Shown here: piece after piece, positions 18,545 through 27,944 of the stretch
Numbering within the stretch: position 1 is the stretch's first letter
How the letters are laid out: every line of letters begins with the position of its first letter
NCBI GenBank assembly: GCA_029219285.1
Contig: JAQXTC010000052.1
Location: 1 to 38,259, forward strand
Source: Clostridiaceae bacterium
GTDB lineage: Bacteria > Bacillota > Clostridia > Clostridiales > Clostridiaceae
Length of the DNA: 38,259 nt
Direction of reading: 5' to 3'
Notes under the pieces: model-generated
Databases searched by the model: none
The model's input: only the letters and a program-made list of their open reading frames with translations
What the model was told of the DNA's origin: nothing
Made by a program: the position numbers and the translations under genes

Positions 18545-18769
18545 TTAATTAACTATTTTATTAATTTGAAATAATACTATTTCTCTTGAATATTCGCTTT
18601 CATGTTTTTCTTCATACCTATTATCAATAAAGAACATACTATAAGTTGATTTCATTTTCATGTATCTGTGTATTCTTGATACACATCTTGAGATACTTGA
18701 GAAATCTAGCTTTTTATCATTTTTTACTCCTTGGCAACTCATTGGTTTTGAAGCATTCTTATAACTCAT
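18545..18769 (-). CDS. Small uncharacterised protein (74 aa)
   Basis: RBS GGAGGG 7 nt upstream of ATG (MSYKNASKPMSCQGVKND...); the upstream ATG in the track overlaps the RBS. Confidence 0.6.
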   Translation of the reverse strand: MSYKNASKPMSCQGVKNDKKLDFSSISRCVSRIHRYMKMKSTYSMFFIDNRYEEKHESEYSREIVLFQINKIVN

Positions 18770-18992
18770 AATAAAACCCTCCATTCACTGATAAGATCTA
18801 AAAAACTTTCTTCTTACACTATTAATATATATCCTTACGCTATTATTGTAATCTGTTGATATTTATTAATTTGCAAATATTACGATTGTATATTGAGATT
18901 TTATCATTTTAGGAAGGCTTATATCTTGATTTATTAACACTTTACTTTCTTCCATTATTTATTTAGCATTTTTTTACATTTATTAATTATTT

Positions 18993-19403
18993 TTATCTTA
19001 CTTTTCCAAACCATATTTCTATTTCATTTTTAGCATTTTCTTCAGAATCAGAAGCATGTACACAATTTTCTGTAACATTACTACCAAAACATTTTCTAAT
19101 AGTTCCTTCTTCAGCTTTCAAAGGATTTGTATTGCCATTTAATTTTCTGATCTTGGCTATAGCATCTTCTCCTTCTAAGATTAATGCACAAAGAGGTCCC
19201 CCTGTTATAAATTTTATTAAATCACTATAGAAAGGTTTTCCTTTATGAATAGCATAATGCTTACTAGCAATCTCTAGACTAGCAGTTTCCATCTTTAGTG
19301 CAACAATTTTTAAGCCTACATCTTCATAGCAACTTAAAATTTTTCCTATAATATTTTTTTTAACAGCATCTGGCTTTATTAAAACTAAACTTTTCTCTCT
19401 CAT
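18993..19403 (-). CDS. ndk: Nucleoside diphosphate kinase
   Basis: EKSLVLIKPDAVKKNIIGKI...NCVHASDSEENAKNEIEIWF with active-site His. Confidence 0.95.
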   Translation of the reverse strand: MREKSLVLIKPDAVKKNIIGKILSCYEDVGLKIVALKMETASLEIASKHYAIHKGKPFYSDLIKFITGGPLCALILEGEDAIAKIRKLNGNTNPLKAEEGTIRKCFGSNVTENCVHASDSEENAKNEIEIWFGKVR

Positions 19404-19571
19404 AAATTGTCACCTCACAATAAATTATACACTAGATTATATAGAATTTTCTGAATATTATAACTTATTAATTTGATAAAATTTTTAAAATTAATTTTCC
19501 TGTCTTTTCTGTCTCCTAAGTTTTTTTATTTTATGCTATAATTGATCTATTAATAGTAAGGAGGTATTACT

Positions 19572-19844
19572 ATGATTAGATACTTTTTAATATTTTCAGG
19601 CAGAGTTCAAGGTGTAGGTTTCAGATTTTTTGCTCAAACAAACGCTTTAAAATATTCTTTAACTGGTATTGCACGAAATATGAATAATGGAATGGTTGAA
19701 GTCCAAGTTCAAGGAACTGAAGAAAATATAAATAATTTTATCTATACTGTAAAAAAAGGTAATATGTTTATAAGAGTTGATGATGTATCAATCAAAAAAG
19801 TAAATATCAATCCTGACGAAAAAAAATTTAAAATTGTCTATTAA
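19572..19844 (+). CDS. acyP: Acylphosphatase
   Basis: FSGRVQGVGFRFFAQTNA...LTGIARNMNNGMVEVQVQG with catalytic Arg and Asn. Confidence 0.94.
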   Translation: MIRYFLIFSGRVQGVGFRFFAQTNALKYSLTGIARNMNNGMVEVQVQGTEENINNFIYTVKKGNMFIRVDDVSIKKVNINPDEKKFKIVY

Positions 19845-19847
19845 AAA

Positions 19848-19874
19848 AATGAAACCCTAATCTAAGGTTTCATT
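19848..19874. terminator. Terminator between acyP and AGCS symporter
   Basis: AATGAAACC-ctaatctaa-GGTTTCATT; overlaps the symporter stop codon. Confidence 0.7.
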
Positions 19875-21224
19875 ATTTATTACCTGAAAATATTCTTCGG
19901 TTTCACTTATTATCTCTTTTCTAAGTCCTATTATTCCAACAAGATTGGGAATTGCCAAAAGGCCATTAAATATATCTGCTATTATAAATACTGATTCTAA
20001 CGAAATAAATGGTCCTATTGCCACAAGTATTATGTATAATATTTTATATCCTTTTATAGATTTAACTCCCGCTAAGTATTCAACACATTTTTCACCATAA
20101 TAATTCCAACCAATTATAGTTGTAAAAGCAAAAAACATAAGACCTATATTAACAACATATTTAGCTATCCAACTTATTGGTAATCCAATTTCAAAAGCTG
20201 CAGTTGTCAATGCTGCACCTTCTGCACCTGTTGATAAAGCATCTGTTAAAACTATTGCTATTCCTGTCATTGTACATATTATAATTGTATCAAAAAAAGT
20301 ACCTGTCATAGAAATAAGACCTTGCTTCGATGCACTTTTTGTTTTAGCTGCTGCCGCTGCTATAGGTGCACTTCCAAGACCGGCTTCATTAGAAAATATT
20401 CCTCTTCCAATACCTTTTTGCATAGCTATTTGAACTGTTATTCCAAGTGTTCCACCAAGTGCAGCTTCCGGATTAAATGCACTCTTAACAATTAACGATA
20501 TTGCATTAGGTATTGCTGTATAATTAGATATCAAAACTACTAATACTGCTAATATGTACATTCCTGCCATAAACGGAACTATCATTTCAGATACTTTAGA
20601 AATTCTCTTTATTCCACCTAATGTCACAAGTGCCACCAATACTGTCACTATAATAGCTGTAACAATAACAGGCACATTAAAACTTATTGAAGCTGCATCA
20701 GCAATAGATTTAACTTGTGTAAAAGTTCCTATTCCAAGACAAGCAACACATACACCTAAAAAAGCAAATATTTTAGCAAGCCATTTTAACCCTAACCCCC
20801 TTTCTATATAATACATTGGGCCACCTGCCACTTGGCCATTTTTATCTATAGTTCTATACTTAATTGCCAGAACTCCTTCAGCATACTTTGTTGCCATACC
20901 CAAAAAAGCTGCTACCCACATCCACAATAATGCTCCAGGACCGCCAGTTTTTACTGCTGTTGCAACTCCAACTATATTTCCAGTCCCTATGGTTGCTGAT
21001 AAAGCAGTACATAAAGCCCCAAAACTAGAAACATCACCTTCTACACTTAAGTCTTCTGCTTCTTTATCATTCCCAAATACATATTTTAATGATAATGGCA
21101 ACTTAAATATTTGCAAAAACTTTAACCTTAGTGTTAAATAAAGACCTGTTCCTAATAGTAAAATAAGTAATGGTGCCCCCCAAACTATTTCACTAATACT
21201 TTGTAATACTTCTTTTAATTCCAT
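19857..21224 (-). CDS. Na+:alanine/glycine symporter (AGCS family), riboswitch controlled; start MELKEV preferred
   Basis: SATIGTGNIVGVATAV; RGIFSNEAGLGSAPIAAAAAKT; GGGGGA upstream of MELKEVL. Confidence 0.93.
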   Translation of the reverse strand: MELKEVLQSISEIVWGAPLLILLLGTGLYLTLRLKFLQIFKLPLSLKYVFGNDKEAEDLSVEGDVSSFGALCTALSATIGTGNIVGVATAVKTGGPGALLWMWVAAFLGMATKYAEGVLAIKYRTIDKNGQVAGGPMYYIERGLGLKWLAKIFAFLGVCVACLGIGTFTQVKSIADAASISFNVPVIVTAIIVTVLVALVTLGGIKRISKVSEMIVPFMAGMYILAVLVVLISNYTAIPNAISLIVKSAFNPEAALGGTLGITVQIAMQKGIGRGIFSNEAGLGSAPIAAAAAKTKSASKQGLISMTGTFFDTIIICTMTGIAIVLTDALSTGAEGAALTTAAFEIGLPISWIAKYVVNIGLMFFAFTTIIGWNYYGEKCVEYLAGVKSIKGYKILYIILVAIGPFISLESVFIIADIFNGLLAIPNLVGIIGLRKEIISETEEYFQVINNETLD

Positions 21225-21296
21225 AAAAAAAATCCCCCTAAAAATAATTTTAGATAAGGACACACTAAAAATAAACGTCAGAAATAACGCCTATCT

Positions 21297-21470
21297 ATCC
21301 CCTGTCCTTTTACCTGAGAGTTAAGGAAAACTTAATGATCTTCCGTGCTCCTTCGGTGCTCAAAAACTTGAGTCTCTCCAGAGGCCCGTCCAGCAGCGGT
21401 TCTTTTACCTGAAAGATTTACTTCTTCGGTGAATAATCTAATATTTCTCTCCCACTACCTTCAACCGGAC
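21297..21470 (-). promoter_or_regulatory. Tandem glycine riboswitch (gcvT-type)
   Basis: Minus strand shows two aptamers: GGAGAGA...CACCGAAGAAG...CAGGTAAAAGAACC...GGAC, then CTGGAGAGACTC...CACCGAAGGAGC...CTCTCAGGTAAAAGGACAG. Confidence 0.95.
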
Positions 21471-21530
21471 TCTATTCAATTATTACTTATTATATATACA
21501 TATTAATAAAAAAACAAGGGTTAATCCTTC

Positions 21531-22511
21531 TTAATCTTCAATCTTATTCATAAATTCATCCATTATTTGCTCCATAATTCTAATAGCTTCTTCATAATTT
21601 TTTTCATCATATTCAATATAACCTACTGTCATATAATTACCTGTCCTAAAACTTTTTTTATTAAATTTAAAACCTTTTTCCTTACATCTATCACGATAAA
21701 ACTTATTAATATACCACCATATTTCATTATTATACTTTACTCCATGAGTTATCTTTACTGCTATAGTATTATTTTCAATTTGAAGATATATATTATCTAT
21801 GGATCTAGAAAACTTTGTAGCTTTTAATTTTGCTCCCTGATGATACCACCACAAAGCCCAATAATTACCTGATGTTTCTGAAACATACCTCCAGCCAACT
21901 ACATTTTTTATAATATAATCTGAGAGATAAGTAAAAAAACCCATATAACATTTATCATTCCATTCATGAATGGCTAAATGCTTATATTCATTTATTTCTT
22001 CATCTAATCCAATAAAATAATTGGCATAATCCTTATATATATCATTATGAATCTTACCTTCAGTATCTTTTAATAATTCTAATATATCTTTTCTATGAAT
22101 TACTAAATCAGCATGTTTATCCTCGTTAATCTCTTCTATAGCCTTGCAATATACACATATTATGTCTTCTTTTTTGATATCTGAAGGTATATGCTTATAA
22201 TTATTAGAAATAATCTGCTTTTTACATTTAACAATATTTTCATCACTTTGTATTTCAAAAGCTTTATCTTCAATTACTATTACATATTTATCATTAACTA
22301 CCACTACAATATTCATATCATAATAATCTTTATAAACAGCTACATTTTTATACTCACTAATTCTTTTCTCATGTAATATAATATCAAGAATTTTCTTAGC
22401 TTTTAAATATAATTGTTCATCTACCTCTTTATAATTAATCCAATTAATTAACCAACATATAAATGAATCTTGAGATAACTCTCCAGCAGCAAAATTAAAA
22501 ATATTATTCAT
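21531..22511 (-). CDS. PD-(D/E)XK nuclease superfamily-like protein
   Basis: NIFNFAAGELSQDSFICWLINW start, plus KYVIVIEDKAFE resembling the (D/E)xK core. Confidence 0.72.
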   Translation of the reverse strand: MNNIFNFAAGELSQDSFICWLINWINYKEVDEQLYLKAKKILDIILHEKRISEYKNVAVYKDYYDMNIVVVVNDKYVIVIEDKAFEIQSDENIVKCKKQIISNNYKHIPSDIKKEDIICVYCKAIEEINEDKHADLVIHRKDILELLKDTEGKIHNDIYKDYANYFIGLDEEINEYKHLAIHEWNDKCYMGFFTYLSDYIIKNVVGWRYVSETSGNYWALWWYHQGAKLKATKFSRSIDNIYLQIENNTIAVKITHGVKYNNEIWWYINKFYRDRCKEKGFKFNKKSFRTGNYMTVGYIEYDEKNYEEAIRIMEQIMDEFMNKIED

Positions 22512-22604
22512 ATATTTCTCCTCCTACCCCATCATTATATTTAATTATAAATCCTTGAATCTAATTTTAGTATTGTATAAGTTTACAAAAGGATTTTAAC
22601 CTTT

Positions 22605-22913
22605 TTAATAAATAATTAACTCTGATAAAAAAACACTTAAACAAGCAAAAATAGACACCTTAAACAAACTTCCTCCCTTATAAGCAAGGACAATAGCCAC
22701 AATTAAGCCAATAGTTCCAGATATCATACTAGTTGTTGAAGTTAATATTGCTGGAAAAGTCATTACTGCTAAGGTTACATATGGTACATAAAACAAAAAA
22801 GATTTTACTGTTTTGTTTCTAATTTCTTTTCTTATTAAAGTTAATGGCAATGCTCTAATTAGATACGTTACTACCGCCATTACTAATATATAAATATAAA
22901 CATTATTCTTCAT
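22605..22913 (-). CDS. azlD: Branched-chain amino acid transport protein AzlD
   Basis: 102 aa, ~4 TM, overlaps azlC. Confidence 0.88.
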   Translation of the reverse strand: MKNNVYIYILVMAVVTYLIRALPLTLIRKEIRNKTVKSFLFYVPYVTLAVMTFPAILTSTTSMISGTIGLIVAIVLAYKGGSLFKVSIFACLSVFLSELIIY

Positions 22914-23619
22914 TTTGCACCTCCTTAACAGGAAATAATATAGCCGCTATAACTGAAATACTAACCGTTAATATTATAATCTTAAAACCTGAAGATATAT
23001 CCTTTAGCAATGGTGCATATTGAAACACAAAACTTCCGAACATAGAAATTACAATTATAGATGCTAATACTCTATTTTTCCTTGTAGGTGGAATAATTAT
23101 TGCTATAAACATCCCATATAAAGCAATACTCAATGCACTTAATATCCTTGGTGAAATAATTCCACCAGATATTACCCCTAAACATGTTCCGAGTGCCCAA
23201 GCTGGAACAGAGATACTCATAACACCATATGTATAAAATGGATTCAACTTACCTTCTGTAGTTACTGATACTGCAAAAATTTCATCAGTTACATAAGCTG
23301 ATAGAATCATTCGATGTAAAAGTGGTAATTTTGTTTCTATTTTTTGTGATAAAGCACATGACATTAAACAATATCGTATATTTATAATTAATTGTAAAAT
23401 TGCCATTTCTACATATGATGAACCTGATTCAATTAATGCTAATGCTGCAAACTCTCCTGCTGATGTACTATTAGTAATAGACATCACTGTCGCTTGTGAA
23501 GCAGTTAATCCACTATTTTTAGCTGCTATTCCTAAGGAAAATGAAACTGCCAAATATCCTAAAGCAATTGGTATTCCATCTTTTAGCCCCTTTCTAAAAA
23601 ATAGACTTTTATCTTTCAT
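22903..23619 (-). CDS. azlC: Branched-chain amino acid permease AzlC
   Basis: GLKDGIPIALGYLAVSFSLGIAAKNSGLTASQA...INIRYCLMSCALS. Confidence 0.92.
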   Translation of the reverse strand: MKDKSLFFRKGLKDGIPIALGYLAVSFSLGIAAKNSGLTASQATVMSITNSTSAGEFAALALIESGSSYVEMAILQLIINIRYCLMSCALSQKIETKLPLLHRMILSAYVTDEIFAVSVTTEGKLNPFYTYGVMSISVPAWALGTCLGVISGGIISPRILSALSIALYGMFIAIIIPPTRKNRVLASIIVISMFGSFVFQYAPLLKDISSGFKIIILTVSISVIAAILFPVKEVQNEE

Positions 23620-23777
23620 ATAATCGCCCCCAACAATGTGTTAATTTTATCACTTTTGCATAAAATAGTAAATATTTCATTTTCATTCATTTTTATACCT
23701 AAAAATAGGATTGTATTGCTTTTAAATTTTACTATATAATAAAAGATATATCCGAAACTAACGAAAGAGGTGCTAGA

Positions 23778-24578
23778 ATGATAAAACTTATTGCAACAGA
23801 TATGGACGGAACTTTACTAGATAGTAATTCAAAATTACCAGAAAATTTTTATGATACCTATAACAAATTGTATGAAATGGGAATTAAATTTGTAGTTGCT
23901 AGTGGACGACCATACTTAACATTAAGAGAAAATTTTAAACCCATTGCTTCAAAACTGGATTTTATATGTGATAATGGTGCTTATATAGTAGAAAGTGGTA
24001 AAGAACCTAAAATATCAATAATAGAAAAAGCTAAAGTAAATGAACTTATCGAAACATGCAAATCTATTCCAAATACCGAACTACTTTTATGTGGAATAAA
24101 AGGCGCTTACAGAACTAACATTGACCCAAAATTCATCAAGGAAATTGATAAGTACTATGTAAATCAAATAGTTGTTGATGACTTAACAAAGGTAGATGAC
24201 GATATATTCAAAGTTACTGTTTGTGATTTTAACATATCTGCTGAAAATTCCTATAAAGTATTTTACCCAAAATTCAAAAACGAACTAAAGGTAGTTATAT
24301 CTGGGAAGGTTTGGCTAGATATTACTAATATAAATGTTAACAAAGGTGCTGCCCTTTCAAGAATTAAAGATGACTTCAATATCTCTTATGATGAAACTAT
24401 GGCTTTTGGAGATTTCTATAATGATATCGAATTATTAAAAGAAGCTAAATACAGTTTTGTAATGGAAAATGCCAATGATGACATGAAAAAGTATGGCAAT
24501 TATATTGCTAAGAAAAATACAGAGAATGGTGTTGTACAAGCCATTGAAGAATATATCTTTTCAAATCAACAAATTTAG
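23778..24578 (+). CDS. Cof-type HAD-IIB phosphatase
   Basis: IATDMDGTLLDSNSKLPE; VNKGAALSRIKD; AFGDFYNDIELLKEA. Confidence 0.93.
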   Translation: MIKLIATDMDGTLLDSNSKLPENFYDTYNKLYEMGIKFVVASGRPYLTLRENFKPIASKLDFICDNGAYIVESGKEPKISIIEKAKVNELIETCKSIPNTELLLCGIKGAYRTNIDPKFIKEIDKYYVNQIVVDDLTKVDDDIFKVTVCDFNISAENSYKVFYPKFKNELKVVISGKVWLDITNINVNKGAALSRIKDDFNISYDETMAFGDFYNDIELLKEAKYSFVMENANDDMKKYGNYIAKKNTENGVVQAIEEYIFSNQQI

Positions 24579-24616
24579 AAAATTCAAGGGAATCTGTAGT
24601 GATTCCCTTGAATTTT
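24579..24616. terminator. Terminator between convergent genes
   Basis: AAAATTCAAGGGAATC-TGTAGT-GATTCCCTTGAATTTT, 16-bp perfect stem. Confidence 0.9.
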
Positions 24617-24626
24617 TTAATAATAT

Positions 24627-25586
24627 TTATATCTCTACTCTATTTCTCTTTTGGCCTCTATAAAAAGCATATATATTTTCAATTAGATCATTAAATAATC
24701 TTTCTCTTGCTTCTACACTTGCCCAAGCTATATGTGGAGTTAAAACTAAATTTTCTTTATTTTTAACCTTTAATAATGGATTTTCCTCATTCATTGGTTC
24801 CACTGAAAATACATCAAGTGCAGCTCCTGCAATTAAATTTTCATCTATAGCTTTAGCTAAATCTTCATCTACAACTATAGGCCCTCGTCCCATATTTATA
24901 AGAATTGATGATTTTTTCATTTTTCTTATATTTTCGTAATTAAATAATCCCAATGTATTGTCATTTAATGGTGAATGTATTGATATAATATCACATTCTT
25001 TTAATAATTTATCAAGATCAACTCTTTCATAAGTATCATCATTGTGTTTTCCTGATGTAGAGTAATATACAACTTTGCATCCAAAAGCTTCAGCAATTGA
25101 TGCCACCTTTCTTCCTATAGCTCCAAGGCCTACTACTCCCCATACCTTTCCTTCTAAATCATTGAAAGGTTTATTTAAATTTGTAAACACTCCAGATCTC
25201 GCATATTCCTTTGACTTAACAAAATTATCATAATAATTTATCTTGTCATAAAGATGTAAAAGACATGCAAAAGTATGTTGTGCTACTGTAGGTGTTGAAT
25301 ATCCTGCTACATTAGTTACAGCTATATTTTTATTTCTTGCATATTCTAAGTCAATATTATTAAAACCTGTAGCTGTTTCACATATAAGCTCAAGATTTTT
25401 AGCTTCTTTTAAATTCTCAGAATTTAAAACTACTTTATTAGTTAACACTATTGATGCATCCTTAATTCTTTCTGCAACTTCTTCAGGTGCTGTTAAATCA
25501 TAATATTTTACATCACCAAATTCTTTTAATTTATCAAAATCAACATTTCCTAATGTCTTACCATCTAATATTACCACTTGTTTCAT
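24627..25586 (-). CDS. D-2-hydroxyacid dehydrogenase
   Basis: VWGVVGLGAIGRKVASIAEAFGCKVVYY NAD motif; LINMGRGPIVVDEDLAKA; LTPHIAWAS. Confidence 0.93.
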   Translation of the reverse strand: MKQVVILDGKTLGNVDFDKLKEFGDVKYYDLTAPEEVAERIKDASIVLTNKVVLNSENLKEAKNLELICETATGFNNIDLEYARNKNIAVTNVAGYSTPTVAQHTFACLLHLYDKINYYDNFVKSKEYARSGVFTNLNKPFNDLEGKVWGVVGLGAIGRKVASIAEAFGCKVVYYSTSGKHNDDTYERVDLDKLLKECDIISIHSPLNDNTLGLFNYENIRKMKKSSILINMGRGPIVVDEDLAKAIDENLIAGAALDVFSVEPMNEENPLLKVKNKENLVLTPHIAWASVEARERLFNDLIENIYAFYRGQKRNRVEI

Positions 25587-25725
25587 TATCCCGCCTCCAA
25601 ACTTACTTCTATACGCTTAATTATAATTTATCAGTATTTTTTTGTAAATCTACTAACTAATATGACTAAATTAAAATTAATTGCTATAATACAAAATTAA
25701 TACACATAACGAAAGGAGATTTTAT

Positions 25726-26592
25726 ATGTATATAATTTCTTATGAAATACCATTTAAAAAAGTGGAATAAAAAATTGAGGTACTACAAATAAATGATATA
25801 TATGATTGCTATTACGATAGTCCGTTAATAATAACTACTGACGAAAACGGATATGGTTACCAAGAAAAAGAAGTAGAAGATATAACTTTTAATGTAGCAT
25901 TTGAAAGCCAAGACGAAGACTTAGAAGATTTAGAAATATTTATGAACAAAGTTAATTCTCTTATAGGCAAAAAGCCTTTTGATGTTCATGAAGAATTATC
26001 AAACTATGATAATTTTTCAATGCCAGCTATACATATTGATGATAATTGGGTTATCGCTTCCCCTGAAGAAGAATTTGAAGGCAAGAATAAGATTAATTTT
26101 ATTTCACAAGGTGCTTTTGGAACAGGTCTTCACGAAACAACTCAAGACCTTTTAAGAATAATCTTAAATAAGGATTTTACTGGACTAAAAGTTTTAGATA
26201 TCGGAACTGGTTCTGGTATTCTATCTTTAGCTACTGCTATAAAGAATGCAGAAGAGGTTATAGCACTCGATATAAGAGATGTTAAAGATGAAGTGGAACT
26301 TAATGCTTCCCTTAATAATATAACTACAATAAAAACTCTAGTTGGTGATGCTCTTTCTGGTGAAGTTAAAATTCAAGGTAAGTTTGACTGGATATACATA
26401 AATATTGGTGGTGAGGAAACTCATATGTTTATGGATTTAATTAAAAGTCACCTAAAACCTAATGGGCAAATTTTAGTTTCAGGTCTTGTTGAATGGAGTT
26501 TTGATAAAGTTAATACTATGGTTGAAAGCAATGGCTTTAAACTTCAAGAAAAATATCAAACTCATGAATGGATAACTGCTATCTATAAGTAG
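25726..26592 (+). pseudogene. PrmA-like (ribosomal protein L11 methyltransferase family) gene interrupted by an in-frame TAA at codon 15; intact downstream ORF from 25942
   Basis: RBS gaaaggag then ATG(25726): MYIISYEIPFKKVE*KIEVLQINDIYDCYYDSPLIITTDENGYGYQEKEVEDITFNVAFESQDEDLEDLEIF-MNKVNSL..., all one frame. Later GAFGTGLHETTQ and VLDIGTGSGILSLA. Confidence 0.8.
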
Positions 26593-26600
26593 CTCATTAT

Positions 26601-26633
26601 TTAAAAGGCACAGCTTTTAACTGTGCCTTTTAA
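26601..26633. terminator. Terminator between convergent genes
   Basis: TTAAAAGGCACAG-CTTTTAA-CTGTGCCTTTTAA. Confidence 0.88.
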
Positions 26634-27016
26634 ATAACTTTATTTTGTTCTATTTTTCTTTTATATTTCTTTTTCTTCTTATTATTTATCTTCTTTCCAT
26701 GAGCTGACATTTCCGCTTTAAGTCGTCTTTCTTCCATCATCTTATGATACTCTTGAGATTTTTTTTCATCTTGCTTGTCTCTTCTTTTTACAAGTTGAAT
26801 AGACATTATACTCCATACGATAGTCATAATAGTTGCTATAAGCCCTGCTATAACAATACTATTGAATATAGGTTGCTTCTCTATAACAGAAGTTTCTGTA
26901 AATGATGCAGAAAATACCATAAGTCCAAAAATCAATCCAAATTTTGTTGCATTCCACTTATTGACTCTTATACTATCTACGTATCTCTCTATTAAAATAT
27001 TAATAAATTTAATCAT
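26630..27016 (-). CDS. Small membrane protein, two TMs and a Lys-rich C-tail
   Basis: Two hydrophobic segments (FGLIFGLMVFSASF; SIVIAGLIATIMTIVWSIM) then KKINNKKKKKYKRKIEQNK. Confidence 0.6.
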   Translation of the reverse strand: MIKFINILIERYVDSIRVNKWNATKFGLIFGLMVFSASFTETSVIEKQPIFNSIVIAGLIATIMTIVWSIMSIQLVKRRDKQDEKKSQEYHKMMEERRLKAEMSAHGKKINNKKKKKYKRKIEQNKVI

Positions 27017-27123
27017 TGTTTTATCACCTCTGAAAACATCTACATATTGATTATTATATCATCTCATCTATTTTTTGTCATTATAACTTAATTATTCCTC
27101 TTAATAAACTTAATTGAAAAAAG

Positions 27124-27153
27124 AAAAACACTAGGCTATTAACCTAGTGTTTT
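27124..27153 (-). terminator. Terminator downstream of rnpB
   Basis: aaaaacactagg-ctattaa-cctagtgttttt. Confidence 0.85.
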
Positions 27154-27161
27154 TCATGTTA

Positions 27162-27508
27162 CGAGATAAGCCTTAAGCGGGGTTCTGTCAATGGACAATC
27201 ATCTATCTAGACCTATTGTTACCAATAGGCTCAAGCGACACACCCAGAGGCGGAGCGGGCAACTCCTATATGCCTCTCTATTCGGTCTTGCTCCAAGTGG
27301 GGTTTACATAGCCGTGAAGTCGCCATCACGCTGGTGAGCTCTTACCTCACCTTTCCACCCTTACCTAAAGATAAACTTTAGGCGGTATATCTCTGTTGCA
27401 CTATCCTTCAAGTCACCTTGACTGGACGTTATCCAGCACCCTGCCCTACGGAGCCCCGACTTTCCTCTCCTAGTTCAAAGACTAGCAGCGATTGTCTGTC
27501 TCACTCGC
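27162..27508 (-). ncRNA. rnpB: RNase P RNA, type A-like (ends approximate)
   Basis: Minus strand: GAGAGGAAAGTCGGGGCTCCGTAGGGCAGGGTGCTGGATAACGTCCAG...GATAGTGCAACAGAGATATACCGCC...GGTAAGGGTGGAAAGGTGAGGTAAGAGCTCACCAGCG...GATGATTG...GACAGAACCCCGCTTAAGGCTTATCTCG. Confidence 0.95.
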
Positions 27509-27559
27509 AAGGACTATAATAACATATAGCATTGCATAATTCAAGAATCTTTTTTCTTT

Positions 27560-27841
27560 TCATGGCAGAAATATAAATAGTAGAACCAATAAAATCAACA
27601 CTATTATGCCATATAACCCTACTCCACATAAAATCAAAGTTACTAATATAGCACAAAGTGCTACGCATTTAAATGGGCTTATAAACAAAAATATTGGCCA
27701 ATTGGGCAACCAGCTTGGCCCACATTTATTCCAATTTCCAAAATTTTTACAAAACTTTTTAAAAGATTTATTCTTTTTACTTATTTCAAACTCCTCCAAC
27801 CTAATTACTACTAACTTACAATATATAATATCTTTAAACAC
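27560..27841 (-). CDS. Putative small membrane protein (GTG start; start uncertain)
   Basis: Cys/Trp-rich middle then a strongly hydrophobic C-terminus. GGAGGAG occurs inside the ORF, so the real start may lie further in. Confidence 0.4.
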   Translation of the reverse strand: MFKDIIYCKLVVIRLEEFEISKKNKSFKKFCKNFGNWNKCGPSWLPNWPIFLFISPFKCVALCAILVTLILCGVGLYGIIVLILLVLLFIFLP

Positions 27842-27944
27842 AAATAGTTGTTTATTTATTTCACTATTATATTTATTTTTTTAATTTGATTGTATTCACC
27901 TTATATTATATAATTTGTAAATAAGTATATATTAAGGAGAAATT

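Noticed and set aside
20554-22376. ORFs 20554..20811(+), 21567..21827(+), 22191..22376(+)
   Set aside because: Antisense shadows of the AGCS symporter and the nuclease-like gene.
25768-25770. Recoding of the TAA in the PrmA-like gene as selenocysteine or pyrrolysine
   Set aside because: Those use UGA and UAG respectively; a UAA codon does not fit either mechanism.
27606-27884. 92-aa plus-strand ORF opposite 27560..27841
   Set aside because: No clear RBS; the opposite-strand frame has the more protein-like hydrophobic profile. Neither is strongly supported.
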